Assembly (NCBI GenBank): GCA_022180725.1 | Contig: BQMO01000002.1 | Location: 1-64,000 of the forward strand | Origin: Phycisphaerae bacterium | Lineage (GTDB): Bacteria; Planctomycetota; Phycisphaerae; Phycisphaerales; UBA1924 | Length of the DNA stretch: 64,000 bases | Direction: 5' to 3' | Shown here: piece by piece, positions 43,954 through 53,017 of the stretch | Layout of the letters: each line of letters begins with the position of its first letter | Numbering within the stretch: position 1 is the first letter of the stretch | Position numbers and translations under genes: made by a program | Notes under the pieces: model-generated | What the model was told of the DNA's origin: nothing | The model's input: only the letters and a program-made list of their open reading frames with translations | Databases searched by the model: none

Positions 43954-44604
43954 GGCGTGGTTCGCGGAAGGCGCGCCGCGCGCACACTCGAAGGCGCGGA
44001 TGAGGCAATGTCCCGCGGCACAGGCGAGAATGACCCATACGAGGGCGATGATAAAGAGCACCGCGCCGAGGATGAGATTGGGGATGGTGTTCATGAAGGA
44101 CGGCACGCCGCGCGCGAGGGCGAACGGGCCGGCCACGATCGCGCACGCCGCACCGAGGAGCATCGCCCGCACGAAATACGCCCGGCCTTCGCGCGATCGA
44201 CGCAGCACGGCGTAGACGGCGAGCACGCCGAAACCCGCGGCGAGCACCATGCGCCCGGCACACCACCACACCGGGGACCATGAGGCGCCCCCTCGGGTCA
44301 GCACGAACCCACCCCGGGTTGCCAGGTAGGAGAGGAATCCGCCTACCAGCAACGTCCCGGAAATACATGCAAGCCACAGCCCCTGCCCCTCATCGAATCG
44401 GCCTCGCCACCCGGCCAGCCCGAGACAGCCGGCGATGGCGATGGCAACCTCGAACCCGAACATGACCCATACGGGTGTCGGGGCGGTGACGACTGTGGCA
44501 AACGCCATGATGACGGCCGAGACCAAGGTCACGACGGACAGGACGAGGACGACATATCGGACCTTGGCGGGGAGCGGCGGGATCGTGTGCGAGGCCACGT
44601 TCAT
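43945..44604 (-). CDS. multi-pass membrane protein
   Basis: The 219 aa protein has about six hydrophobic segments, for example YVVLVLSVVTLVSAVIMAFA and LILGAVLFIIALVWVILACA, with short loops. No functional motif is visible. The ATG at 44604 is preceded by GAAGGAAC, a reasonable ribosome-binding site. It converges with the ALDH-like gene, overlapping it by 9 bp. Confidence 0.75.
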   Translation of the reverse strand: MNVASHTIPPLPAKVRYVVLVLSVVTLVSAVIMAFATVVTAPTPVWVMFGFEVAIAIAGCLGLAGWRGRFDEGQGLWLACISGTLLVGGFLSYLATRGGFVLTRGGASWSPVWWCAGRMVLAAGFGVLAVYAVLRRSREGRAYFVRAMLLGAACAIVAGPFALARGVPSFMNTIPNLILGAVLFIIALVWVILACAAGHCLIRAFECARGAPSANHASG

Positions 44605-44753
44605 GCTGTTCCTTCGGCGATCGGGCTGTATCGGGTCGACCCCAAGGGTACCGAACTCGAATCGACCCGGTTCGTGACATCGTGGCTGAAGGCCACTGGA
44701 GCAACAGGCCGATTCTTGGATATCAGCCACCCGCGACCAACGCGGGGGTTGTC

Positions 44754-44954
44754 ATGATGAACCGAGAAACGACCATCCCGACGGCTGCCCACGATCCGCG
44801 CCGGATGTTTGAGCGGGTCCTGGGGCCGTGGGCGGCGGACATGCTGGAACTGCGACGCCGCGGGCTGGACAAGCCGAGCCATCGCCCGGGGTGGATCGTG
44901 CCCGAGGCCGGGCCACGCGTGTGGATGCCCGCGACGGATCGCAAGGCGGCCTGA
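44754..44954 (+). CDS. small protein of unknown function upstream of fliD
   Basis: The 66 aa frame (MMNRETTIPTAAHDPRRM start) is rich in Arg and Pro, with two helical stretches around DPRRMFERVLGPWAADMLEL. It ends 23 nt before fliD. There is no recognised domain. It could be a small flagellar accessory protein, or only the leader of the fliD transcript; evidence is limited to position and codon bias. Confidence 0.4.
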   Translation: MMNRETTIPTAAHDPRRMFERVLGPWAADMLELRRRGLDKPSHRPGWIVPEAGPRVWMPATDRKAA

Positions 44955-44977
44955 AGCCGGCGGGCGGAGGAACAGCG

Positions 44978-47905
44978 ATGAGCGGCATCACGAGCGGGGT
45001 GGGCATCTTCAGCGGGGTGGACTCGGCGTCGATCATCCAGCAGCTCCTCGCGCTCGAAGCACGTCCGCGCACCCAGGCCCAGGCGCGGATCGCCCAACTC
45101 CAACTGCAATCGGCGGCGTACCTGGACATCAACTCGCGGTTGAGCACGCTGGCGACGGCGGCCAGGGCGTTCCGCGAGGCCAAGACCTTTCAGACCAAGT
45201 CGGCATCGTCGTCGGCGGAAAGCGTGCTGGTGGCCACGGCGGGGACCACGGCGGCGAGCGGCTCGTTCCAGTTCATCGTCGATCGGATGGTATCGACGCA
45301 GCAGGCGCTCAGCCGGGGATTCGCCAACAGCAACGCGGCCGCGGTCGGGGTGACGTCGATGACGCTGGAGACCGCCCAGGCGCGCCTGGACCGGGATGTT
45401 CCGCTAAGCGACCTGAACGGCGGGGCGGGGGTGGAACGCGGGCGGATCACGATCACCGATTCGAGCGGCGCCACGCGGGAAATCGACCTCTCGCGGGCGA
45501 CGACGGTGAACGAGGTCCTGGACGCGATCAACAGCAACGGGGTGGTGCGTGTCGCGGCGCGGGTTGACGGGGGGCGGCTGGTCATCGCCGACACCGCGGG
45601 GGGCGGGGGCACGATGACCATCGCCAGCGCGGGCGGGTACAACACGGCGACGAGCCTGGGCATCGCCGGGTCGGCCACGGGGGGCACGATCACCGGTGCG
45701 GCCGTGTACGGACTGAACGGCTCGATGCTGCTGAGCCAACTGAACGATGGACGCGGCGTGTTCATCAAGAACGTGGCGGGCACGGACGCGCACACGTTCC
45801 GCGTCGTGATCGATGACGGCGTTTCCCCGATCACGGTCAATGTGAACCTGGGCGATGTCTACGAGGATGTCGTGCCGCCCGGGGGCGGGCCGGCGGTGCT
45901 CACCAAGACCGCCGGCGCGGTGACGACGGTGCAGGGCGTGCTCGACCGGATGAACACGGCCATGGCGGCGGCCATGGACGCCGCGGCACAACCCGACGTG
46001 ATCGCGTCGGTCGACGCGACCACGGGGCGGTTTGTGCTCACCGACACCGGCGGGACGCGGACGATCCGCGTGGAGGAGAACGGAGAAACGACCGCCGCGG
46101 AACTCGGGCTGACCGGACCGGCGGCGGGGCCGGTCCTGTCGGGCCGGCGCGTGCTCGCGGGGTTGAACACGACGCTGGTGGCGGGGCTGAATGGAGGACG
46201 GGGCCTGGCCGGCGATGGAGCGCTGGCGTTCACGCTCCGCAACGGCGCGTCGTTCAACGTCACGCTCGATCCGACCGCGTCGCTGCACGACCTGTTCCGG
46301 CAGATCGAGGACGCGAGCGACGCGGGCAGCGGGAAGCGGGTCAGTGTGACGCTCGACGCGCGCGGGACGGGCATCGTCGTGACGGACCTGACCGGGGGCA
46401 CGGGCAACCTCGTGATCACCGGAACAGGGGGGGCGGATTCGGCGGCGTCGCTGGGCATTTCGACAGGCCCGACGGGTGTCGCGGCGTCGACCGTCAGTTC
46501 CGGGAATCTCCAGCGGCAGTACCTCAGCCGGGCGACGCGGCTGTCGACGCTGAACGCGGGGCGCGGGATCGGGACGGGGACGATCCGCATCACGGACGCC
46601 TCCGGGAACACGCAAGCCGTAACGATCGCCGACACCCTGCAAACCGTCGGCGACCTGATCGCGCACCTGAACTCGCGCGGGCTGGACATCACGGCGCGGA
46701 TCAACACCAACGGCGACGGGCTGGAGATCGTGGAGAAGATCCCCGACGGGGGCAGCCCGGCGGCGGGGAAGATCCGCATCGCCGACGAGTCGGGGAGCGT
46801 GGCCCGGAGCCTGAATATCGCGGGCACCGCCGCGGGGACGGGGGTGGACAATGTGATCAACGGCTCGTTCGAACGGACGATCACGTTCTCCGCCGCGGAC
46901 ACGCTGACGCAGGTGGTGGAGAAGCTCAACGCGGCGAACGCGGGGGTCACGGCGGCGATCATCCAGGACGGGAGCGCATCGGCGCCGTTCCGTTTGAGCC
47001 TGACGGGGACGGCCAGCGGCTCGGCGGGTCGGTTCATCATCAACAGCGGCTCGTTCGACTTCGGGTTCCAGACGCTGGACGAAGGCCGCGACGCGCGGAT
47101 TTTCTACGGCTCCTCGGACCCCGCGCGGGGCGTGGCGGTCATCGGGTCCACGAACACGATGGACACCATCCTGCCGGGCGTGCGGATCGACCTCAAGGGA
47201 ACGAGCGCGACCCCGGTGACGCTCACGGTGCAGACGGATACGGCGGCGATCGAGAAGGCGGTGGGTGATTTTGTCGCGGCGTTCAACACGTTGATCGGGC
47301 GTATTGACACGCAGAGCAAGTACGACGAGGCGTCGAAGAAGGGCGGGCCGCTGCTGGGCGACGGGACAACCCGCGAACTTCGGTCGGCGCTGTTCGCGAT
47401 GGTGAACACGCCGGGCCTCGGCACGACGGGGCGGTTCAACCGGCTGGCGGACGTGGGGATCAAGATCAAGAGCGGCGGGGCGATGGAACTCGACGTGGAC
47501 CGGTTCCGGGCGGCGCTGCAGGAGGACCCGGGAAGCGTCGAGTCGCTGTTTGTCACCCGCACGCAGGCCACCGACACCACCATCGATGTGTTCGGCGATG
47601 GCTCGGTCATTGTGCGCAACCCGAACGCGGGCGGGACGTTCACCGCGCTGGGCGTGATGGGGCAGTTCGAGGAGCTCATCAAGCGGTACGTGGATTCGAC
47701 CTCGGGCGTGCTCACGGGCCGGAGCAAGTCGGTCACCGACCAGATCGCGCTCCAGAACGCCCGCATCGAGGCGATGACGGCCCGGCTCGAGAATCGCCGA
47801 ACGGTGCTCGAACGACAGTTCCGCGCGATGGAAACGGCGATCGGGAAGTTGCAGGGACAATCGTCCGCGCTCGCGTCGCTCTCGGGGCTGGTCGCGGGCG
47901 GGTGA
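44978..47905 (+). CDS. fliD: flagellar filament cap protein FliD (large)
   Basis: FliD caps the filament and guides flagellin assembly. The N-terminal 100 residues are typical (GITSGVGIFSGVDSASIIQQ, then a coiled coil) and the C-terminal 200 residues carry FliD_C features (AAFNTLIGRIDTQSKYDE, ending with a coiled coil and MEAIGKLQGQSSALASL-like tail). At 975 aa it is about twice the usual size. The extra mass is a row of beta-rich repeats of flagellin-hook-IN type, each with a LNGGRG- or LNAGRG-like turn. The ATG has GGAGG upstream. fliS follows. Confidence 0.93.
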   Translation: MSGITSGVGIFSGVDSASIIQQLLALEARPRTQAQARIAQLQLQSAAYLDINSRLSTLATAARAFREAKTFQTKSASSSAESVLVATAGTTAASGSFQFIVDRMVSTQQALSRGFANSNAAAVGVTSMTLETAQARLDRDVPLSDLNGGAGVERGRITITDSSGATREIDLSRATTVNEVLDAINSNGVVRVAARVDGGRLVIADTAGGGGTMTIASAGGYNTATSLGIAGSATGGTITGAAVYGLNGSMLLSQLNDGRGVFIKNVAGTDAHTFRVVIDDGVSPITVNVNLGDVYEDVVPPGGGPAVLTKTAGAVTTVQGVLDRMNTAMAAAMDAAAQPDVIASVDATTGRFVLTDTGGTRTIRVEENGETTAAELGLTGPAAGPVLSGRRVLAGLNTTLVAGLNGGRGLAGDGALAFTLRNGASFNVTLDPTASLHDLFRQIEDASDAGSGKRVSVTLDARGTGIVVTDLTGGTGNLVITGTGGADSAASLGISTGPTGVAASTVSSGNLQRQYLSRATRLSTLNAGRGIGTGTIRITDASGNTQAVTIADTLQTVGDLIAHLNSRGLDITARINTNGDGLEIVEKIPDGGSPAAGKIRIADESGSVARSLNIAGTAAGTGVDNVINGSFERTITFSAADTLTQVVEKLNAANAGVTAAIIQDGSASAPFRLSLTGTASGSAGRFIINSGSFDFGFQTLDEGRDARIFYGSSDPARGVAVIGSTNTMDTILPGVRIDLKGTSATPVTLTVQTDTAAIEKAVGDFVAAFNTLIGRIDTQSKYDEASKKGGPLLGDGTTRELRSALFAMVNTPGLGTTGRFNRLADVGIKIKSGGAMELDVDRFRAALQEDPGSVESLFVTRTQATDTTIDVFGDGSVIVRNPNAGGTFTALGVMGQFEELIKRYVDSTSGVLTGRSKSVTDQIALQNARIEAMTARLENRRTVLERQFRAMETAIGKLQGQSSALASLSGLVAGG

Positions 47906-47941
47906 AGTCCGCACCCGAACGAGACGATACATCTCCCAACC

Positions 47942-48373
47942 ATGCCGACACCCGCCCCCACCACCCACGCCTACCTCCGCACGCGGGTGCTGACCGCCAG
48001 CCCGGAAGAACTTCGGCTGATGCTCCTGGAGGGGGCGATCAAGTTTCTGCGTCAGGGCCGCACGGCGCTCGCGGAGAACCGGCACGAGGCGGCGTTCACC
48101 GGCCTCTCGCAGGGGCGCGAGATCGTGTTCGAGTTGCTCAACACGATCCGCGACGATGTCGATCCCGAACTCGCCGCCAACGCCAAGGCCCTCTACGCGT
48201 TCATCTACCGACTGATCGTGGACGGCGCGCACGAGAAGGACCCCGCCAAGGTCGATAAGGCGGTCGAACTGATCGAGTTCGAACGCGAGACCTGGGTGAT
48301 GCTGATGCAGCGGCTGGCGGCGGAACGGGGCGTGGCCCCGGCGGCGCCGGCCTCGATCAGCGTGCAAGGCTGA
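47942..48373 (+). CDS. fliS: flagellar chaperone FliS
   Basis: FliS binds the C-terminus of flagellin and blocks early polymerisation. The 143 aa four-helix protein has the family pattern AYLRTRVLTASPEELRLMLL, EGAIKFLRQGR, and LSQGREIVFELLNTI. It lies 36 nt after fliD, the normal order. No flagellin gene is in the window. Confidence 0.93.
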   Translation: MPTPAPTTHAYLRTRVLTASPEELRLMLLEGAIKFLRQGRTALAENRHEAAFTGLSQGREIVFELLNTIRDDVDPELAANAKALYAFIYRLIVDGAHEKDPAKVDKAVELIEFERETWVMLMQRLAAERGVAPAAPASISVQG

Positions 48374-48383
48374 TCCATCGCGA

Positions 48384-49535
48384 TCAGGAGGCCCCGACGC
48401 TCTCGCCCAGGGCCAGGTCGCAGGCGAGCCGCTCGAACACGAAGAGGGGCGTGAGGTTCGCGTCCAGGTGCGCCTCGGCGTCGCGGAGCGCGTCGGCCCA
48501 CCGTACCGCCACATGGCGCGTCGCCGCGCGTCGCGCCACGTCGCGCGCATGGGAAGCCAGGAGACGCAGCATCCAATCGGCGCCCGCGCGGGTCGCGGCG
48601 GACTTGCTCCCTTCGTCCCCGCTTTCGACGCGTGCCTTGGCCCAGGCATCGACCAGTTCGGCCATCGTCGGCCCGAGCGCGGGCGCGTAGCGACCCGCCG
48701 CCGCGTCCTCGAGCATCGGGCCGAGTGCCGCACGCCACGCCGGCAACCCGGCCGCCACGGCCCCGGCCGCCACGCCCGGGCTGCCCATGGCGAAGGTGCG
48801 AAGCCACGCCATATCGCCCGATGACCCCTGAAGCCCCGCCGCGGTCAGCCATCGATTCATCGCGTCGGGGGGCAAGGGGCCGAAGTACACCCGCTGGCAT
48901 CGAGATCGGATGGTGGGCAGCAAGTGCTCTTCGCTGGTGGTGACCAGCATGACGATGGACCGGGGGGGAGGCTCTTCGAGGAACTTCAGGAGGGCGTTCT
49001 GCGCGGCGGCGCCCATCAACTCGGCCTCGTCGACGATGAAGACCTTGCCGGCCAGGGAACGGGCCGCGACCGACGCGGCCCGGTTGCCCGGCGCGATGAG
49101 GAACTCCCGGACGACGTCCACGGGGATCGTCGTGAGTTTGAGTTTGCGCACGTCGGGGTCGGAGTGGAACTTCGCCAACTCCTTCGTCACCACGTGCAGA
49201 TCGGGATGGGCGCCCGCGTCGAGAAGACGGCGCGTCGGGCTGTCGGGGTCGCTGACGATCTCCCCGGTGATGCCCGGCTGGGTGGTAGGGTCGAGCAGGA
49301 GCGCGGCGAAGGCCAGGGCGGCGGTGAACTTCCCCACCCCCGCCGGGCCGTGAAAGACCCACGCATGGTGGATGCGTCCGGAGCGCATCGCCTCGGTCAG
49401 CCGTGCGATGGCCATGTCCTGCCCGAGGATCGACGCGAACGGGACGGGCGTGGGCATGGGTTCGGCGGCCGGGGCACGCACCTCGATTTCGCGCGGGGGC
49501 GTCGGCTTGCTTTTCGCGGCGGGTCGCTTGGCCAT
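48384..49535 (-). CDS. holB: DNA polymerase III clamp-loader subunit (delta prime/gamma-like)
   Basis: The 383 aa AAA+ protein opens with FASILGQDMAIARLTEAM and the P-loop GPAGVGKF, followed by KVFIVDEAELMGAAAQNALLKFLEEPP and the SRC motif TIRSRCQRVYF. It has no zinc module (a feature of delta prime and gamma), so the exact subunit is less certain than the clamp-loader family. The ATG at 49535 follows TACAGT by 7 nt on the minus strand. It is convergent with fliS and divergent from queF. Confidence 0.86.
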   Translation of the reverse strand: MAKRPAAKSKPTPPREIEVRAPAAEPMPTPVPFASILGQDMAIARLTEAMRSGRIHHAWVFHGPAGVGKFTAALAFAALLLDPTTQPGITGEIVSDPDSPTRRLLDAGAHPDLHVVTKELAKFHSDPDVRKLKLTTIPVDVVREFLIAPGNRAASVAARSLAGKVFIVDEAELMGAAAQNALLKFLEEPPPRSIVMLVTTSEEHLLPTIRSRCQRVYFGPLPPDAMNRWLTAAGLQGSSGDMAWLRTFAMGSPGVAAGAVAAGLPAWRAALGPMLEDAAAGRYAPALGPTMAELVDAWAKARVESGDEGSKSAATRAGADWMLRLLASHARDVARRAATRHVAVRWADALRDAEAHLDANLTPLFVFERLACDLALGESVGAS

Positions 49536-49542
49536 GAAGTCA

Positions 49543-49548
49543 ACTGTA
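49543..49548 (-). promoter_or_regulatory. -10-like TACAGT before holB
   Basis: On the minus strand TACAGT ends 7 nt before the ATG of holB. Confidence 0.45.
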
Positions 49549-49598
49549 CTCGCCGCGGATTGGCGGCATCCGCGTTCCCCTCGGACACGGAGATTTCC

Positions 49599-49604
49599 TA
49601 CGCT
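49599..49604 (+). promoter_or_regulatory. -10-like TACGCT before queF
   Basis: TACGCT ends 6 nt before the ATG at 49611. Confidence 0.5.
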
Positions 49605-49610
49605 TGCCGC

Positions 49611-49991
49611 ATGCCCACGCCCGACGTGCTCGAAGCGTTTCCGACACCTTCCGACTCGGCGTTCATCATCGAGCACGTCGTGGACGAGTTCACGAGCGTG
49701 TGCCCCGTGACGGGGCACCCTGATTTCGGGGTGATCACGGTGCGATTCGAGCCAAGGCCGGCTCAGGCCGGCGGGGTGTGCGTGGAACTCAAGAGCCTGA
49801 AGTTGTACATGCAGAGTTTTCGGAACGAGGGCATTTACTACGAGGCCGTGACGAACCGGATTCGCGACGACCTGGCGCGGCTGATGTCGCCGACCTGGCT
49901 GCTGGTGCGGAGTGAATGGCGCGGGCGCGGGGGCATCCGGAGCATCATCCGGGCGACGCACGGCATCGTCCCGCCCGCGTGGGCGTCGTAG
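49611..49991 (+). CDS. queF: 7-cyano-7-deazaguanine reductase
   Basis: QueF reduces preQ0 to preQ1 for queuosine in tRNA, using NADPH. The catalytic Cys31 and Asp38 are in SVCPVTGHPDFG, and the family motif ELKSLKLYMQSFRNEG is complete. The 126 aa length fits the unimodular YkvM class. It stands alone; other queuosine genes are not in the window. Confidence 0.95.
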   Translation: MPTPDVLEAFPTPSDSAFIIEHVVDEFTSVCPVTGHPDFGVITVRFEPRPAQAGGVCVELKSLKLYMQSFRNEGIYYEAVTNRIRDDLARLMSPTWLLVRSEWRGRGGIRSIIRATHGIVPPAWAS

Positions 49992-50027
49992 GATCACCGC
50001 TCACGTTCCCTCGAAAGGCATCTTCGC

Positions 50028-51047
50028 ATGACGACCGCCCCCGGAAAGCCCGCCACACCCGCCCGCCTGCTGATCGCGGACCTGGGCGAGCCGCCGCAGA
50101 CGCTGAGCGGCGCGTACGCCATCATCAATAAGCAACTGGGCACCACGCGCGAGAGCCGGAAGTACTTCCTGAAATGCCTGATCGGGGACAAGACCGGGCA
50201 GATCACCGCGCGGATGTGGACGATCGACGAGAGCACGTACAGCGCGCTGCCGACGGACGGGTTCGTGCGGCTGGAAGGGCAGACGCAGTCGTACCAGGGC
50301 GAGGTGCAGTTGATCATCAACCGCATCGAGCCGATCGACCTCTCGCCGGAGGAGATCCGCGAGTTGCTGCCCGCCTCGGCACGGCCCCCGGCGGAGATGT
50401 TCGCGGAACTGACGGCCATCCTCGCCACGCTGAAGCACCCCGCGATGCTGGCGCTCGCGAAGGCGTACCTCGGCGATGAGTTTCTGATGGATCAGTTCCG
50501 GCAGGCGCCTGCGGCCAAGAGCATGCACCATGCCTACCTGGGCGGGCTGCTCGAACACACGCTGACCCTGCTCAAACTCGCGGACGTGGTCTGCCCGCTG
50601 TACCCGAAGATCAACCGCGACATCGTGCTGATGGGGCTGTTCCTGCACGACCTGGCGAAGACGCGGGAACTGGTGTACGACCGCGCGTTCTCGTACTCGG
50701 ACCGCGGCGAGCTGATCGGGCACATCGTGGACGGCGCGATCATGCTCCACGACAAGGCGCAGCACGTGATGCGGGAGCAGGGCGTGCGCATCCCCGGCCC
50801 GGCGATGCTCGTGCTCCAGCACATCATCATCTCGCACCACGGACAACCCGAGTTCGGGGCCGCGAAGATCCCGAGCACGCCCGAGGCCATCCTTGTGAGT
50901 CAACTGGACAATCTCGACGCGAAAACGACGATGGCGCTGGCGGCGGCCCGGCCCGACCGCGCGAGCAACGGGAACGCCGGGGGCCACTTCACCGAGAAGC
51001 AGTGGGCGCTGGACACCAAGATCTTCAAGCCCGACCCGCTGGCGTAG
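50028..51047 (+). CDS. YhaM-type 3'-5' exoribonuclease (OB-fold plus HD)
   Basis: The 339 aa protein joins an N-terminal OB-fold nucleic-acid-binding domain (RKYFLKCLIGDKTGQITARMW) to an HD metal-hydrolase domain (HHAYLGGLLEHTLTLLKLAD, MGLFLHDLAKTREL, HIIISHHGQPEFG). This is the YhaM/CBF1 architecture, a 3'-5' nuclease for RNA or DNA ends. TAGGAT at 49989-49994 would give a leader of about 27 nt with GAAAGG. Confidence 0.88.
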   Translation: MTTAPGKPATPARLLIADLGEPPQTLSGAYAIINKQLGTTRESRKYFLKCLIGDKTGQITARMWTIDESTYSALPTDGFVRLEGQTQSYQGEVQLIINRIEPIDLSPEEIRELLPASARPPAEMFAELTAILATLKHPAMLALAKAYLGDEFLMDQFRQAPAAKSMHHAYLGGLLEHTLTLLKLADVVCPLYPKINRDIVLMGLFLHDLAKTRELVYDRAFSYSDRGELIGHIVDGAIMLHDKAQHVMREQGVRIPGPAMLVLQHIIISHHGQPEFGAAKIPSTPEAILVSQLDNLDAKTTMALAAARPDRASNGNAGGHFTEKQWALDTKIFKPDPLA

Positions 51048-51053
51048 GGGCCG

Positions 51054-51572
51054 CTAGAGCCGGCACACGGGCGTGTCGGGGGGGAGCGTCGTGAGCGACA
51101 AGGCGTTGAGCAGGGTGATCATGCCGGCCGCGTCGTGCTCGTTGAACGCCGCGGTGTCGTGACTGTCCACGTCGAGCACGCCCCGGCAGGCGCCGTCGGG
51201 ACCCACCAGCGGAATGACCAGTTCGGACTGGTCGCGCGGGTCGCACGCGATGTAGTTCGCCCCGAGCGTGCGGACATCATCGACGATGATCGGGCGGGCC
51301 TCGTGCCACGAGCGCCCGCACATGCCGTGCAACCCGATGGGTGAGCACGCGGGCCTGGGCTCCCGGCAGACGAGGACCATCTCGTCGGCGTCGGGCGCCT
51401 TGTCGTAGAAGCCGATCCACGAGAGGCCGCTGGAGCCGAGGGCGCCCCAGAGGATGTCGACGGCGCGGCGCATGACGGCGGGCGCGTCATTCGGCGCATG
51501 CGACAGAGGACGCGCCGGGTTCAGCCCGTGGCGCGCGAGGATGGCCGCGTAGTCGCGGAGGGGAGACGTCAC
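51054..51572 (-). CDS. GAF-domain free methionine-R-sulfoxide reductase-like
   Basis: The 172 aa protein is one GAF domain of the fRMsr (MsrC) type. The three active-site cysteines can be placed: ACSP, GMCGRS 9 residues later, and IACDP 25 residues further. CDPRDQSELVIPL and RGVLDVDSHD are characteristic. It would reduce free Met-R-sulfoxide with thioredoxin. The start is a GTG at 51572, just past the rpsR stop, so it may be cotranscribed with rpsR. Confidence 0.86.
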   Translation of the reverse strand: MTSPLRDYAAILARHGLNPARPLSHAPNDAPAVMRRAVDILWGALGSSGLSWIGFYDKAPDADEMVLVCREPRPACSPIGLHGMCGRSWHEARPIIVDDVRTLGANYIACDPRDQSELVIPLVGPDGACRGVLDVDSHDTAAFNEHDAAGMITLLNALSLTTLPPDTPVCRL

Positions 51573-51582
51573 GCGCGAGAGT

Positions 51583-51825
51583 TTACAGCGTCGCGGAGGT
51601 GTACGGCAGGAGGGCCATGTAGCGGGCCCGCTTGATGGCCTGGGCGACCTTGCGCTGCTCGGCGGCGCTGGTGGAGAGGCGCTTGCGTCCGAGGATCTTG
51701 CCGTTGGGGGACATCAGTTTGCGGAGGGTTTCGACGTCCTTCCAATCGACGATGACCGTGCCGCCCGGGGCGGTGGAGGCCATGCGGACTTTCTGTTGCG
51801 TGCCGAACCGAGGAAACTTGCTCAT
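51583..51825 (-). CDS. rpsR: small ribosomal subunit protein bS18
   Basis: The 80 aa protein has the S18 core: VDWKDVETLRKLMSPNGKIL, then GRKRLSTSAAEQRKVAQAIK and RARYMALLPYT. It has the usual length and lacks the CxxC zinc motif. An AGGACGG sequence precedes the ATG. The rpsF, ssb and rplI genes that often flank rpsR are absent. Confidence 0.96.
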   Translation of the reverse strand: MSKFPRFGTQQKVRMASTAPGGTVIVDWKDVETLRKLMSPNGKILGRKRLSTSAAEQRKVAQAIKRARYMALLPYTSATL

Positions 51826-51939
51826 GGATTTCCGTCCTGGTCTGTGGCCCGAGGGCGACGGCGACGCGCGGTCGAACTCGGGCGACGGATGGGGTCATGA
51901 TACTAGGAGGGCACGTCGCGCAGGTCCATGCGGGATGGA

Positions 51940-52407
51940 TCAGTCCCGCGGCTCGCGCTGCAGGGCAAGCGAACCGGCGCCGCGGCCGAGGACGATCCCC
52001 ACGAGCACGAGCAGCACGCTGTTGCGGACGATCTGGCACCAGCCGACGCTGCTCCCGCAGGGGAACTCGAGTTTGCCGAAACAGGAGCAATGGGTGTCGA
52101 TACCGCGGAGCATGACCGAGGCCATGGCGGTGATGAAGGCGAAGAGCATGGCGGCGATGACGCCGGCGGCGGGCCTGGCCCACCACCCCAGCACGAGCAG
52201 CGCCCCGGCGATGATTTCCGTCCACGGGAACGTGAAGGTCGCCAGCACGGTGAGATGGTCGGGCATGCCCATCTTGAAGGCCATGATGGCCTGCTTGAAG
52301 TGGAGCGGGTTCATCAACTTGAGGACGCCGGCGAAGATGAACAACCCGCCCAGGACCACCCGGGCCCCCAGGCACACCAACCCCCATGCGCGCACGCGTT
52401 CGGCCAT
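51940..52407 (-). CDS. DoxX/MauE-family membrane protein
   Basis: The 155 aa protein has four membrane helices in the DoxX/MauE pattern: VVLGGLFIFAGVLKLMNP, then LLVLGWWARPAAGVIAAML. CSCFGKLEF after the third helix, with two cysteines, is typical of MauE-like redox membrane proteins. It begins 1 nt after the rhodanese gene, so the two probably act together in periplasmic sulfur or thiol chemistry. Confidence 0.85.
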   Translation of the reverse strand: MAERVRAWGLVCLGARVVLGGLFIFAGVLKLMNPLHFKQAIMAFKMGMPDHLTVLATFTFPWTEIIAGALLVLGWWARPAAGVIAAMLFAFITAMASVMLRGIDTHCSCFGKLEFPCGSSVGWCQIVRNSVLLVLVGIVLGRGAGSLALQREPRD

Positions 52408-52408
52408 G

Positions 52409-52924
52409 TCAGGGTGCTCCGATCTCGGGCTTGCCGATGGCGGTCGGGTGACCGGCCTCGGCCCAGGGCTGGTAGCCGTCTTTCATGATCAGGCACTTGC
52501 CGAACCCGACGAGGCGGAGAAACTCGGCGACGTTGTGCGAGGCATCGCAGTTGCCGCCGGTGCAGTAGATGACGATCCACGATGACTTGTCGAGGAAGTC
52601 CAAGGCCGCGGGTACCTTCCCGTTCATGAACTGGTCCGTGGTGATCCAGAAAGCCCCCTCGACGTGGCCCTTCTCGTAGTCCTCCAGGAATCGCGCGTCG
52701 GCAAAGGGCGTCCCGGCCTGGAAAAGTTCCCAGGCCTTGGCGAGATCGATCTCCTGCCCGTGGACGAGTCCGCCCGGGTCGCTCGCGGTCGGCGTGCCAG
52801 CGTCGCCGGAGGGCAACGCCGCACGTGGCGCGTCGAGCGGACGGAGGGCCGAATGGACCGCACCGGCGGCGACGCCCAGGAAGATAATCACGATACCTTG
52901 CTGCACCATGGATCGCCGCGGCAT
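52409..52924 (-). CDS. membrane-anchored rhodanese-domain protein
   Basis: The 171 aa protein has an N-terminal membrane anchor (GIVIIFLGVAAGAVHSAL) and one rhodanese domain. The active-site loop CTGGNC starts at Cys121, and DARFLEDYEKGHVEGAFWI is the family's first motif. It would carry sulfane sulfur on the outer face of the inner membrane. GGAGGAACC precedes the ATG. It is the first gene of a pair with the DoxX/MauE protein. Confidence 0.9.
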   Translation of the reverse strand: MPRRSMVQQGIVIIFLGVAAGAVHSALRPLDAPRAALPSGDAGTPTASDPGGLVHGQEIDLAKAWELFQAGTPFADARFLEDYEKGHVEGAFWITTDQFMNGKVPAALDFLDKSSWIVIYCTGGNCDASHNVAEFLRLVGFGKCLIMKDGYQPWAEAGHPTAIGKPEIGAP

Positions 52925-53017
52925 GGGTGGTTCCTCCGCGTGGGAGCGAGGGACGATACGCCAAGCAACAGGGCGGCGCGCGACCCCGCACGCCGCCCCG
53001 GGGTGTGTTTGATGGAC

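Noticed and set aside
48371-48388. Bidirectional terminator between fliS and holB (CTGATC/GATCAG)
   Set aside because: The 6 bp stem overlaps both stop codons and lacks T tracts; evidence too weak to annotate.
51580-51585. TAAACT as leaderless promoter of the fRMsr gene
   Set aside because: The hexamer includes the rpsR stop codon, so it may be coincidental; not counted with the others.
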